From contig JAFQDK010000029.1 of the NCBI GenBank assembly GCA_017399305.1, positions 1 through 64,000 on the forward strand: DNA of 64,000 bases, in the 5' to 3' direction. Shown here one piece after another: positions 36,057 through 45,061 of this stretch. Position 1 is the first letter of the stretch. Each line of letters opens with the position of its first letter. The notes below the pieces were generated by a model. It did not search any database. It was not told where the DNA came from and saw only the letters and a list, made by a program, of their open reading frames with translations. Both the position numbers and the translations under genes were made by a program. The DNA comes from Clostridia bacterium. GTDB taxonomy: Bacteria; Bacillota; Clostridia; Oscillospirales; CAG-272.

Positions 36057-36081
36057 CCGTTAAAAACGACTATGCCGCTAT
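36049..36081 (+). terminator. terminator behind the recombinase remnant
   Basis: Stem CGGCATAGCCGTT / AACGACTATGCCG with one mismatch, then CTATTTT. Confidence 0.7.
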
Positions 36082-36133
36082 TTTCTTGAAATATTAAATC
36101 CCTAATACAACTTCTCTTTCGGGTGGTTTTTTG

Positions 36134-36162
36134 TTTACTTTATTCCATATTTATGATAGAAT
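36134..36162 (+). promoter_or_regulatory. promoter of the lipoprotein-MATE pair
   Basis: TTTACT (36134-36139), 17-bp spacer, TAGAAT (36157-36162). Confidence 0.6.
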
Positions 36163-36197
36163 ACTTATCAGATCATATTAACTTTTGGAGAGCGCTC

Positions 36198-37283
36198 ATG
36201 AAAAAACTTACATTATTATTACTTATCCTTATCCTTGCTTTTGCCGCATGCGACAACAATGGAGCACTTATTGAAAGTGAGGGCGAAACGGTAACAGAAC
36301 AACCATCCGAACCGCAAGCGCTTGACATATACACCCCCGATGATATGCGCGGATGCTGGTATGGCGCAAACTCAAACGGTGACATATATCTTTTGCGAAT
36401 CTTTGAAAATGACCAATTTGAACACGGAGAAGATTATTATATTTATAACTATGTTTTAAGCTCGTATAACGGTCACGAAGATGACTATGTTTATGACCAG
36501 ATATTATTTAAATTGGTTACCGAAGAAGAAGGCATCGATGTTGATGACTATATATTCTGCCGTTTTAATAACGGCGAAGACTATACACGATTTTTACGCG
36601 GAACATTCTATACAGACGGTACATTTTTATATGAACCATATGAAGTCAGCACAGATGAAAACGGAAAGGTTTTAGATATACGCCTTTTCCCCGAAGAAAA
36701 CATCGTGTTCTCACGAAGATTTCCTGCGCCCACACTTAAAGTAGACCGCGATGAAAAAACTGTAAGCGGCTCATGGTATATCAGAGAAAACGAAGAGTTT
36801 GTTTTGCTTGAGCTTTATGACAACAAAAGCTTCTCGCTTTACCAGGAGGGCGAATACGCAACAGGTATATACAGTTTAAGCGGCGATACCCTTTCACTGA
36901 CCGTAAAATTTGTTGACGGCGAAGAATACACCGACGATGATAAAACCGTTAGCGTAACACTGAATAGCGATAACGACATTATCATCGGCGAAAAGCTCAT
37001 GTATGCAATAAACGGCGGTGTAAACGCAGTATATGAAACTACAGACGAATCGGCATTTACCCTTGAGCTGTGCAATGACGGTTCATTTTATATGACACGC
37101 GGCGATAACCAGATAGCCGGGGTATACATGGAAGACGGCACAGGCTATACCTTGTATGCTCTTTGCGGCGGCGGTTATACCGATAAAGAAATCTGCTTTG
37201 CAGAGATTATTGACGACAAAACGCTTTCTTTCTATTTTAAGAGCGAAGGCGATGACAACAAGATGATATTCACAAAAAAGTGA
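36198..37283 (+). CDS. lipoprotein made of repeated beta modules
   Basis: A 361-residue lipoprotein (MKKLTLLLLILILAFAAC, Cys18). ATG 36198 was chosen for the signal peptide; GGAG lies just upstream. Three related stretches can be seen: MRGCWYGANSNGDIYLLRIFE, then VSGSWYIRENEEFVLLELYD with GEYATGIYSLSGDTL, then NAVYETTDESAFTLELCND with GVYMEDGTGYTL. Each looks like a small lipocalin-like or beta-barrel unit. No named family was recognised. The MATE gene starts 16 nt after the stop, so they are probably co-transcribed. Confidence 0.8.
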   Translation: MKKLTLLLLILILAFAACDNNGALIESEGETVTEQPSEPQALDIYTPDDMRGCWYGANSNGDIYLLRIFENDQFEHGEDYYIYNYVLSSYNGHEDDYVYDQILFKLVTEEEGIDVDDYIFCRFNNGEDYTRFLRGTFYTDGTFLYEPYEVSTDENGKVLDIRLFPEENIVFSRRFPAPTLKVDRDEKTVSGSWYIRENEEFVLLELYDNKSFSLYQEGEYATGIYSLSGDTLSLTVKFVDGEEYTDDDKTVSVTLNSDNDIIIGEKLMYAINGGVNAVYETTDESAFTLELCNDGSFYMTRGDNQIAGVYMEDGTGYTLYALCGGGYTDKEICFAEIIDDKTLSFYFKSEGDDNKMIFTKK

Positions 37284-37299
37284 GCTACATAATCCATAA

Positions 37300-38661
37300 A
37301 TGACATTTTTAAAAAACCTAAAATGGAGTACATTGCCGACGATAATGGCGCTTGCATGGCCAACGATACTTGAGCAATTTATGCAAACTGCCGTGCAGTA
37401 CATTGACACCGCAATGGTCGGCTCGCTTGGCACTGCGGCGACCGCCGCGGTTGGCTCAACCACCACGATAAACTGGCTGGTCAACGGCACGATATCGGCG
37501 ATGGGCATCGGCTTTCTCTCATACATTGCACAAAGTTTAGGTGCGAAAAACGAAACCCTGGCGCGCCGCACATCCGGACAAGCTGTACTTGCGGCGCTTA
37601 TACTTGGCATATTCTTCACTGCACTGACGCTCTCGCTTGCACCTATCGTTCCTGCACTAATGCAGGTTGACGCATCAATTCGCGGCGAGGCGGCGAAATA
37701 CTTTTTCATTCTCTATGCACCAATGCTTCCGCGTGCGGCAATACTGATTTTCGGAACAGTTCTGCGCGCCGCAGGCGATACCAAAACGCCGATGCTTGTC
37801 GGCATTGCGGTAAACGCGGTCAATGTTATACTCAACTACTTTTTAATCTATCCCACCCACACTGTCTGTGACATCACGGTATACGGTGCCGGAATGGGTG
37901 TAAGCGGCGCAGCAATGGCAAGTGCTGTTGCATTTACGGTAGGCGGCATAATAATCACAATAGTTCTTTTCAGACACAAAAGAATCTCGCCGCGCGGTAT
38001 GCGCATTCTGCCCGATATGCAGATACTTCGCCCCTGCTTTAAGATAGCGATACCAAATATGTTTCAGCGCTTCGGTACATATCTCGGCTATGTAGTGTTC
38101 GCCTCGATGATAAACTCGCTTGGCGACACGGCAACAGCGGCACACACCATCGCAAATACTGTGGAATCAGCATTTTACGTTCCCGGCTACGGAATGCAGA
38201 CCGCGGCGGCAACGCTTGCCGGAAATGCGCTGGGCGCGCGCGACAAACAACGGATGAGTGACTTTTCCAAAGTGATTTTAGTTGTAGAAATAGGGCTTAT
38301 GATAATCACAGGCGGGCTGCTGTTTGTATTTGCCGCACCCATGATGGACATTTTCTCAGATGACAACGCCGTAATAGCGCTTGGCACGTCAGTGCTGCGC
38401 ATGGTCGCGCTGTCAGAGCCGATCTTCGGCGCAGCAATAATCCTGGAGGGCATAATGCTTGGCGTTGGATATACGGTGAAACCGTTTATCTATAACATCA
38501 TTGGCATGTGGGGCGTGCGTATTCTCGGCACATTTATATGCATCACATTTTTCAGCACAGGACTTGTAAGCGCATGGGGATGCATGATTGCACACAATGT
38601 AGTGCTGTTTGCGCTGTTTTTGTGGTGCTATCTACGCGGAAAATGGAATCCTTTGAAATAA
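37300..38661 (+). CDS. MATE-family multidrug/cation antiporter
   Basis: A 453-residue polytopic membrane protein of the MatE/NorM type with about 12 helices and the two-fold repeat of the family (WPTILEQFMQTAVQYIDTAMVGSLG in the first half, IPNMFQRFGTYLGYVVFASMIN in the second). It exports drugs or metabolites in exchange for Na+ or H+. No strong ribosome site is seen; the short gap from the lipoprotein gene suggests coupling. Conserved GAG(M)GVSGAA and GARN-like loops are present (SLGAKNETLARR). Confidence 0.92.
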   Translation: MTFLKNLKWSTLPTIMALAWPTILEQFMQTAVQYIDTAMVGSLGTAATAAVGSTTTINWLVNGTISAMGIGFLSYIAQSLGAKNETLARRTSGQAVLAALILGIFFTALTLSLAPIVPALMQVDASIRGEAAKYFFILYAPMLPRAAILIFGTVLRAAGDTKTPMLVGIAVNAVNVILNYFLIYPTHTVCDITVYGAGMGVSGAAMASAVAFTVGGIIITIVLFRHKRISPRGMRILPDMQILRPCFKIAIPNMFQRFGTYLGYVVFASMINSLGDTATAAHTIANTVESAFYVPGYGMQTAAATLAGNALGARDKQRMSDFSKVILVVEIGLMIITGGLLFVFAAPMMDIFSDDNAVIALGTSVLRMVALSEPIFGAAIILEGIMLGVGYTVKPFIYNIIGMWGVRILGTFICITFFSTGLVSAWGCMIAHNVVLFALFLWCYLRGKWNPLK

Positions 38662-38692
38662 AAACATCGGGCTTATACCCGATGTTTTTATT
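38661..38692. terminator. bidirectional terminator
   Basis: Stem AAACATCGGG / CCCGATGTTT with a CTTATA loop. Between the convergent MATE and AraC genes. Confidence 0.85.
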
Positions 38693-39509
38693 TATACTCC
38701 TTTGGAGGTGTACCGAAATACTTTTTAAACAAGCGGCTGAAATAAAATCTGTCCGCAAATCCGAGTGAATCCGCAACATCGCCGACACTCATGCCACCCT
38801 TTAGCAGATGCTTTGCCTCGCGCATGATAATCCCGGTGCGGTATTTCTGTGGCGGCACACCAAAAACCGAGTGAAATGTCCTGATAAAATGCGCCTTTGA
38901 AAGTCCGCAAAGACTTGCATATTCATCGTTTGAACGCGCAACCTCAAAATAAGTGTGCATATCAAGCACAGCAGGCTCTAACATTTCGCGCATTCTTGCC
39001 GCGTCACTTTTGCCCACCTTTTGCGAAAGCAATGCAATGAGCGAAAGCAATCTGCCCACAGAGTAAAGCTGGCAGTTTTCGGCACCCGATGCAAACGCAC
39101 GCGCCGCATCATTGCAAAACTCCTCAAACTCAACAAAATTGCCGACATTCAAAGCCCTGCCGACAAAAAAATCCAAAAGCTTTTCAGCCTCACTTCCCGA
39201 AAAATGAACCCAATAAAATGTAGTGCCGTCTTCGGCTGTGCGATACTTCTGCGGCTCTCTCGGGCGAAAGAGGATAACACTGCCACCGCAAGCGATGCTT
39301 TTTGCACCGTTTTCGGTAAACTCTATAGCACCCTTTTTAATGTATATGAGCTGAAAATCCATACGTCCGTCAGGTCGGTTTGTCACTATCGGTTTGTCCG
39401 TATCAATAAATGCGCCACAATTGTTAAGGCTCATAAACTCTGTACTTTTACTGTCAGAATTCTTTACGGTTCTTGCAGAGATGTATTTCAAATTCATCAC
39501 CTCAAACAT
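38688..39509 (-). CDS. AraC-family transcriptional regulator
   Basis: A 273-residue regulator with a cupin-like N-terminal sensor (IYIKKGAIEFTENG, SVILFRPREPQKY) and the C-terminal double HTH (NDEYASLCGLSKAHFIRTFHSVFG, SVGDVADSLGFADRFYFSRLFKKYFG, ending TPPKEYK). GAGGTG lies only a few bases before an internal ATG, so a start slightly inside (TTG near 39494) is possible. It is divergent from the GH2 gene and probably regulates that operon in response to its sugar. Confidence 0.9.
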   Translation of the reverse strand: MFEVMNLKYISARTVKNSDSKSTEFMSLNNCGAFIDTDKPIVTNRPDGRMDFQLIYIKKGAIEFTENGAKSIACGGSVILFRPREPQKYRTAEDGTTFYWVHFSGSEAEKLLDFFVGRALNVGNFVEFEEFCNDAARAFASGAENCQLYSVGRLLSLIALLSQKVGKSDAARMREMLEPAVLDMHTYFEVARSNDEYASLCGLSKAHFIRTFHSVFGVPPQKYRTGIIMREAKHLLKGGMSVGDVADSLGFADRFYFSRLFKKYFGTPPKEYK

Positions 39510-39647
39510 ATTTTACATCACCAAACAAAAATTGTAAATAGCATTTTTGTCCATATTTTTGTCACTTTTAATCATTTTATATTTTCGCGGTATGCATTAA
39601 AATAAATGTGTCTATAGCCTTATCCACCTTTGCACAAACCCGCCCTT
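39510..39647. other. AT-rich divergent control region
   Basis: Between the AraC gene and the repeat before GH2. No gene and no convincing -35/-10 pair was found on either strand; AT-rich with no clear operator. Confidence 0.4.
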
Positions 39648-39733
39648 GTCATCCTGAGGCTTGCCGAAGGATCTCCGGCGGATAACATAGCATCTATCCG
39701 ACGTCGAGATCCTTCGCTACGCTCAAGGATGAC
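39648..39733. repeat. dispersed inverted repeat (GTCATCCTGAG family)
   Basis: An imperfect palindrome: the left arm begins GTCATCCTGAGG and the right arm ends CAAGGATGAC, with GAAGGATCTC and GAGATCCTTCG inside. A preceding AAACCCGCCC is shared with the copy at 45001. It sits in the 5' untranslated region of the GH2 gene. Confidence 0.7.
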
Positions 39734-39770
39734 GGACACCGGATAGATGCACACAAACGGAGGTACAACC

Positions 39771-42107
39771 ATGCCGGAAAAGATGCTATTTAATGACGAC
39801 TGGCGATTTCACCGCGGAGAAATAGAAACAGAAATGCCACCATACAAGGGTGCGGCATATATGCAGGCAAAGACCGAAGAAATGCTGACAGGCCCTGCCG
39901 CATACGCATACAATGACCGCGTAAACGACTATCGTATATCAGCACTTTACACAAGCGAAAAGTGGGAAACAGTTTCACTGCCCCACGACTATGTTATCCT
40001 GCAAGAACCAAACGAAAAATACAACTGCGGGCTTGGTTATTTCAAATATGAAAACGCATGGTACCGCAAACACTTTAAACTTGAAGAAGACGACCGCGAC
40101 AAGCGACTTGCCATTTATTTTGAGGGAGTGGCAACTCACTGTGAGGTATTTTTGAACGGTGTTTCTGTCGGACGCAATTTCTGCGGCTACACATCATTTG
40201 AAATCGACATTACCGACTTTGTGAGATTTGACAAAGAAAATGTGCTTGCCGTGCATACCATAACCGACCGCCACGAATGCTGGTGGTATGAAGGCGGCGG
40301 AATCTGCCGCAACGTATGGCTGAAGAAAAGCGCACCTTTACACATCGCACTCTACGGTGTGTATGCACGGCCTGAGCATCTCGGAGGCACAAAATGGGCA
40401 GTACATTTTGAAACCGAGCTTGAAAACGGTGCACCCGTGGCGGCAGATGCAAATGTACGCACCGCTCTTTATACGCCGAGCGGGGATATGGTTGCAGAGG
40501 TATGCACAGATGCAACCGTAAACAGCTTTGACAAAGCAACGGCAATTTCAGAAATAGAAATTGATTCGCCCATGCTGTGGGATATTGATGCTCCAAACCT
40601 CTACACAGTAGTGACCGAGGTACGCTGTGGCGAAACACTTTGCGACAGCGAAAGCGTGCGCACAGGCTTCCGCACATTCAAGGCTACAACCGAAGGCTTT
40701 TTCCTTAATGGCAAAAAGCAAATGATAAAGGGCGTAAATGTCCATGAAGATTTCGGACTAACCGGCAGAGCTATACCCGAAAACATTCACCGCTACAAGC
40801 TGAAGATGCTTAAGGAAATGGGGGCAAACGCATATCGCTGCAGCCACTATCCCCACGCGGAAGCGGTGATGAATGCACTGGATGAAGCAGGCTTTATCGT
40901 GATGAGCGAAACAAGACATTTTTCATCATCGGGCGAGGGACTTCGTCAGCTTGAAATGCTGATAAAGCGCGACAGAAATCACCCGTCTGTCTTCTTCTGG
41001 TCACTAGGCAACGAAGAGCCGCGCCACAGAAGCGAAGACGGCGTTAGAATGTTTCGCCGTATGCGCGCACTGACCGAAAAGCTTGACAGCACAAGAATTA
41101 TTACGAGTGCAGTCTGCGCGCCGCCAGACAAAGCGCCGATAATGGCAGAACTTGACACTATCGGCATAAACTACAACCTTGAAATGTACGATGACGCACG
41201 CCGCCTTTACCCCGGCAAACCCATTATCGCAACTGAGTTTGCCGCAACCAGCACAACACGCGGCTGGTACAGGGACGACTCACACGTGCGCGGCTATATG
41301 TCGGCATACGACAAGGACACAAATGAACTCTTCCGCTCACGCGAATACTCATGGAAATATCTGAACTCATCCCCCGATATCCTCGGCGGCTATCAGTGGG
41401 ACGGATTTGAGCACAGAGGCGAATGTCTGTGGCCGCGTCTCTGCTCACAGGCAGGCGCAATTGATCTGTTTTTGCGTAAAAAAGACGCGTTTTACCAGAA
41501 TCTTTCGCACTGGTCAGAAAATCCGATGATACACATACTGCCTCACTGGAACATCACCGCAAAAGAGGGGGAGCCTGTTCGCGTTGTGGCATACACCAAC
41601 TGCGAAGAAGCTGAGCTTTTCCTCGGCAAGATGAGCCTTGGCCGACAAAAGGTTGAAAAATTTGCAACTGTAGAATGGAATGTGCCTTATCTCAAAAAAA
41701 CCGTCACCGTTATCGGCTACAACCAAGATAATGAAGTAGCACGCGACTCTGTTAAAGCAACCGGCGCGCCGGTGCGCCTTGCACTTGAAATTGACAATGA
41801 CGGCATAGTGGCAAACGGTCGCGACATAGCGCTTGTGTCATGCTATGCACTTGATGCCGACGGCAACAAAGTTCCCGATGCATCGCCGAATGTATCATTC
41901 TCGACAAATTCACTTGGTGCGATAGTCGGCACAGGCTCTGACGTGTGCGACCACGAAAGAGTTGACCTGCCGCATCGCCGTATGCGCGCCGGAGTTATAG
42001 CAGTCGCGGTCAAGGTTGGCAAAGAGGCTGGCACACTGCGTGTATATGCCGAGGCAAACGGACTTTGCGGCGATGTTATCGACATATCACTCGGAGAAGA
42101 AAAATGA
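39771..42107 (+). CDS. glycoside hydrolase family 2 enzyme (beta-galactosidase/beta-glucuronidase type)
   Basis: A 778-residue cytosolic enzyme (no signal peptide). Domain order: sugar-binding jelly roll (about 1-190, NDDWRFHRG, HECWWYEGGGICRNVWL), Ig-like domain, TIM barrel with the acid/base Glu in WSLGNEE (about 415) and the nucleophile Glu in IATEFAA (about 489), then C-terminal beta domains (GH2_C/DUF4982-like). ATG 39771 follows ACGGAGGT. It hydrolyses a beta-linked sugar; which one cannot be read. It overlaps the next gene by 4 nt. Confidence 0.92.
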   Translation: MPEKMLFNDDWRFHRGEIETEMPPYKGAAYMQAKTEEMLTGPAAYAYNDRVNDYRISALYTSEKWETVSLPHDYVILQEPNEKYNCGLGYFKYENAWYRKHFKLEEDDRDKRLAIYFEGVATHCEVFLNGVSVGRNFCGYTSFEIDITDFVRFDKENVLAVHTITDRHECWWYEGGGICRNVWLKKSAPLHIALYGVYARPEHLGGTKWAVHFETELENGAPVAADANVRTALYTPSGDMVAEVCTDATVNSFDKATAISEIEIDSPMLWDIDAPNLYTVVTEVRCGETLCDSESVRTGFRTFKATTEGFFLNGKKQMIKGVNVHEDFGLTGRAIPENIHRYKLKMLKEMGANAYRCSHYPHAEAVMNALDEAGFIVMSETRHFSSSGEGLRQLEMLIKRDRNHPSVFFWSLGNEEPRHRSEDGVRMFRRMRALTEKLDSTRIITSAVCAPPDKAPIMAELDTIGINYNLEMYDDARRLYPGKPIIATEFAATSTTRGWYRDDSHVRGYMSAYDKDTNELFRSREYSWKYLNSSPDILGGYQWDGFEHRGECLWPRLCSQAGAIDLFLRKKDAFYQNLSHWSENPMIHILPHWNITAKEGEPVRVVAYTNCEEAELFLGKMSLGRQKVEKFATVEWNVPYLKKTVTVIGYNQDNEVARDSVKATGAPVRLALEIDNDGIVANGRDIALVSCYALDADGNKVPDASPNVSFSTNSLGAIVGTGSDVCDHERVDLPHRRMRAGVIAVAVKVGKEAGTLRVYAEANGLCGDVIDISLGEEK

Positions 42108-42976
42108 CAGGATACATCTTTGTTCTGCTATCAACACTTTGCGGCAGTGCCAAAGGCTTTGCAGGTAAAAAGAGTAGCAGCGACCTTGACACTTTTTCAA
42201 AAACGCTGTTTTTCGGTGCATTACGTACCCTGATGTGCGCAGTTATCGGTGCGGCTGTCTGCATTTTCAAAACAGACATTTCAACAATCAGCTCCCCTGC
42301 AATTCTGATATCGGTACTGTCGGGAATATCAATGAGCGTATTTCTGCTGACATGGATAATGTCCGTACGGCGCGGCGCTTATGTACAGCTTGACGTTTGC
42401 TGTCAGACCGGCATAGTTATTCCTTGTATTTTGGCGGCACCGATTCTTGGCGAAAAGGTTACCGTGATGCAGTATGCCGCGTTTGCATTTTTGATTCCTG
42501 CAATCTCTCTGCTGAGTGACCGCGGCAAAAAAGCAACATCTAAAATGAAGCCTGGCGATATATTTTTGCTGTTCGCAGTATGGCTCTCATCAGGAGTGAA
42601 CAGCCTGACCGTCAAGCTTTATTCAAGCTTCACCGATTGCGACACATCATTTTACAATCTTGTAACATTTTCTGTTGCCGCCATTGTTTTTGCATCTGCA
42701 TATTTCATCATGCGGCGCGAAAAACCGACTCTGCCTAAAATTCACTACACCGTATATCTGCCGATGATGGCCATATGCCTTTATCTCAACATCTTTTTAC
42801 AGGCTGTCGCGGCAAAGCACCTTGACTCGATGATTCTATTTCCGCTGCAGACGGTGCTTGGACTGTTTTTCTCATACCTGATGGCAGTTTTCCTGTTTAA
42901 AGAAAAGCCCACCGCAAAAAATACAGTAGGCCTGTTTATTGCGACAGCGGCAATTATTGCTATAAATATGCTGTAA
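42104..42976 (+). CDS. EamA/DMT-type membrane transporter
   Basis: A 290-residue protein with about ten hydrophobic helices in two EamA-like halves (LGEKVTVMQYAAFAFL in the first, LFKEKPTAKNTVGLFIATAAI in the second). ATG 42104 lies in the GH2 stop (ATGA overlap) after GGAGAAG, so it is coupled with the hydrolase; a sugar, glycoside or product exchanger is likely. The frame also runs to 42065 without support. Confidence 0.85.
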   Translation: MTGYIFVLLSTLCGSAKGFAGKKSSSDLDTFSKTLFFGALRTLMCAVIGAAVCIFKTDISTISSPAILISVLSGISMSVFLLTWIMSVRRGAYVQLDVCCQTGIVIPCILAAPILGEKVTVMQYAAFAFLIPAISLLSDRGKKATSKMKPGDIFLLFAVWLSSGVNSLTVKLYSSFTDCDTSFYNLVTFSVAAIVFASAYFIMRREKPTLPKIHYTVYLPMMAICLYLNIFLQAVAAKHLDSMILFPLQTVLGLFFSYLMAVFLFKEKPTAKNTVGLFIATAAIIAINML

Positions 42977-42984
42977 CATCTTTC

Positions 42985-43013
42985 TTGCTTTTATTTTCAG
43001 CCTGTAGTATAAT
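42985..43013 (+). promoter_or_regulatory. promoter of trmB
   Basis: TTGCTT (42985-42990), 17-bp spacer, TATAAT (43008-43013). Confidence 0.65.
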
Positions 43014-43040
43014 GTAGAAAAACCCCCGAAAGGATAATAT

Positions 43041-43691
43041 ATGAGAGCCAGAAAAAGAAAACACGGTGCTGAGCGTATCGAAGCCTGCGCCGAGGTACTT
43101 GTTACAGATAAAGCCGCTGTGCATGAAAATGCCCAGCTCCCATTTGATGATGTCCGCCCGCTTTGCCTTGAGATAGGTTGCGGCAAGGGCAAATTCTCCT
43201 GCGAAATGGCAGTGGCACACCCCGAAGCCAACTTTTATGCGATGGAAAAGGTGCAGGACGTTATGGTATGCGCAGTTGAAAAAGCCATGGCACACGAGGG
43301 CGGTCCGCGCGGCAATCTACGATTCATCATCGGTGACGCAAAAGAGCTGACCGAATGGTTTGCGCCAAAAACCTTTGACTGTATATTCTTAAACTTCAGC
43401 GACCCGTGGCCCAAGAAAGGCTATTACAAGCGCCGCCTTACCTACCGCGAGTTTCTTGAAATATACAAGACCTTGCTTAAAGACGACGGTATTCTTCGCC
43501 TGAAGACCGATAACGTAGGGCTTTTTGACTTTTCACTTGAGGAGTTTGAGGCGGCAGGCATGGAGGTTGTCAAGATCAGCCGTGATCTGCACGCATCCGA
43601 GTATAACGAAGGCAATATCATGACCGAGTATGAAACAAATTTCTCATCGCAGGGTATGCCGATAAACTTTGCCGAAGTAAAAGTTAAATAA
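43041..43691 (+). CDS. trmB: tRNA (guanine-N7-)-methyltransferase
   Basis: Methylates G46 of tRNA variable loops with SAM. A 216-residue protein with the family marks LEIGCGKGKF (SAM loop), AMEKVQDVM, FLNFSDPWPKKGYYKRRL (catalytic Asp and tRNA contact), LKTDN and a C-terminal MTEYETNF. ATG 43041 has a weak GAAAGGAT site 10 nt upstream. Monocistronic between its own promoter and terminator. Confidence 0.95.
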   Translation: MRARKRKHGAERIEACAEVLVTDKAAVHENAQLPFDDVRPLCLEIGCGKGKFSCEMAVAHPEANFYAMEKVQDVMVCAVEKAMAHEGGPRGNLRFIIGDAKELTEWFAPKTFDCIFLNFSDPWPKKGYYKRRLTYREFLEIYKTLLKDDGILRLKTDNVGLFDFSLEEFEAAGMEVVKISRDLHASEYNEGNIMTEYETNFSSQGMPINFAEVKVK

Positions 43692-43700
43692 TCTATACAA

Positions 43701-43731
43701 AAAAAGCTGTGAAGATCTCACAGCTTTTTTA
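43701..43731. terminator. bidirectional terminator
   Basis: Stem AAAAAGCTGTGA / TCACAGCTTTTT, loop AGATC. Between trmB and pyrR, which converge here. Confidence 0.85.
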
Positions 43732-44268
43732 TTCTTTAATTGTAACTATGTCTTCCCCGTCAACCTCGACAAGATGCACGGACACAAGCTCAGTGTGACG
43801 TGTGGGAACATTTTTGCCTACATAGTCGGGACGGAAAGGAAGCTCGCGCAAGCCTCTGTCAACCAGCACCGCAAGCTGAACTGTGCGCGGTCTGCCATGG
43901 TGAAACAACGCTTCAAGCGCGGCACGAACAGTGCGCCCGGTGAAAATAACATCATCAACAAGCACAACATCGCGACCTGTTATATCAAAATCTATGGTCG
44001 CGGCATTGATAACCGGCTGGTCGCCATGCTCAACATCGTCACGGTAAAAAGTGATATCAAGCTCACCGACAGGTACGCTCTTTTGCTCAATCTCGCCTAT
44101 CCTTGCGGCAATACGCTCAGCCAGCGGAACGCCGCGGCTGCGTACACCGATGAGTGCAATATTATCTACACTTCCGCCACGCTCAAGTATCTCATGCGCA
44201 ATTCGCGTGAGTGAGCGCCCTATGGCGGCGGCATCCATAATGGTTGCCTTGATTTGTTTTTCACTCAT
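43729..44268 (-). CDS. pyrR: PyrR, pyrimidine operon RNA-binding attenuator / uracil phosphoribosyltransferase
   Basis: A 179-residue PRTase-fold protein. The PRPP loop [13 protein letters not shown] and the GVRSRG, ITFYRDD and VLVDRG(L)REL segments are those of PyrR, which binds pyr mRNA leaders when UMP is high. ATG 44268 ([12 protein letters not shown]) was chosen; it sits 1 bp past the pgsA stop with no ribosome site, so it is coupled. A TTG at 44286 is the alternative. No pyr biosynthesis genes or PyrR-binding leader are in the window, so it acts in trans. Confidence 0.92.
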   Translation of the reverse strand: MSEKQIKATIMDAAAIGRSLTRIAHEILERGGSVDNIALIGVRSRGVPLAERIAARIGEIEQKSVPVGELDITFYRDDVEHGDQPVINAATIDFDITGRDVVLVDDVIFTGRTVRAALEALFHHGRPRTVQLAVLVDRGLRELPFRPDYVGKNVPTRHTELVSVHLVEVDGEDIVTIKE

Positions 44269-44269
44269 A

Positions 44270-44863
44270 TTATTTGGTAGGGTCAATAAATTCCCAATAG
44301 CTCTTTATGTAGTCAACACCAGAAACCAAAGTCATAACAGCCATTGCAATCATAGAAACATAGCTGAGAACAGGAACAGTGTAAAAATCAATAAACTTTG
44401 CCGCAATGTCCATGATAACAGGCTCAAGCAGAATTACAACAACAGCAACAATCTGTGTAACTGTCTTTATCTTGCCAATCATCTTTGCCGCAATTACCTT
44501 GCCCGATGCGCCAGAAACTACAAGACGCATGGATGTAACTGCCAGCTCACGGAAAATAACGATAAACGCACACCAGATAAATACGGGGCGAAGACCATCA
44601 AAACGGTAAAGAATGCCGAGAAGCGCGCCAAATACAAGCAGTTTGTCTGCAAGAGGATCCATAAATTTGCCAAAGTTAGTAATGAGATTGTATTTGCGTG
44701 CAATGTTGCCGTCAAGCGCGTCGGTTATTGAAGCAATACCGAAGATTGCCGCCGAGCAAAGGCATGCAACATACATATTCTTAGGAATGATAAGCACTGC
44801 CAGAAATACAGGCACAAGCACACATCTGAGAAGCGTAAGCTTATTGGGAAGATTAAGTTTCAT
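44270..44863 (-). CDS. pgsA: CDP-diacylglycerol-glycerol-3-phosphate 3-phosphatidyltransferase
   Basis: Makes phosphatidylglycerol-phosphate, the first step to phosphatidylglycerol and cardiolipin, in the membrane. A 197-residue protein with the CDP-alcohol phosphatidyltransferase signature D-x2-DG-x2-AR-x8-G-x3-D-x3-D ([23 protein letters not shown]) and about five hydrophobic helices. Start [13 protein letters not shown] is typical, with AAGGAG before it. It lies downstream of rimO (200-bp gap with a repeat) and directly before pyrR. Confidence 0.95.
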   Translation of the reverse strand: MKLNLPNKLTLLRCVLVPVFLAVLIIPKNMYVACLCSAAIFGIASITDALDGNIARKYNLITNFGKFMDPLADKLLVFGALLGILYRFDGLRPVFIWCAFIVIFRELAVTSMRLVVSGASGKVIAAKMIGKIKTVTQIVAVVVILLEPVIMDIAAKFIDFYTVPVLSYVSMIAMAVMTLVSGVDYIKSYWEFIDPTK

Positions 44864-44932
44864 AGTTGTTCTCCTTATCAGTTACATTTGTAATATATAA
44901 GTATAATACATTTTACTTTACATTTCCCCACA

Positions 44933-45040
44933 AGATCCTTCACTTCGCTACGCTACGTTCAAGGATGACAAGCGGTGGGTGGTTCAATGCCTATAAGCCC
45001 AAACCCGCCCATGTCATTCTGGAGCGCAGCGAATAATCTC
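44933..45040. repeat. dispersed inverted-repeat element (GTCATCCTGAG family)
   Basis: Contains AGATCCTTCACTTCGCTACG and CAAGGATGACA (44933-44970), then AAACCCGCCC and TGTCATTCTGGAGCGCAGCG (45001-45030). The halves match the element at 39648 but are arranged the other way round. It lies between rimO and pgsA and could affect mRNA ends there. Confidence 0.7.
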
Positions 45041-45061
45041 GGGAGGAGATGTTTGAAATAT

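Noticed and set aside
39600..45060. CRISPR array
   Set aside because: The repeats are palindromic, few, irregularly spaced and partial; no uniform spacers and no cas genes anywhere in the window.
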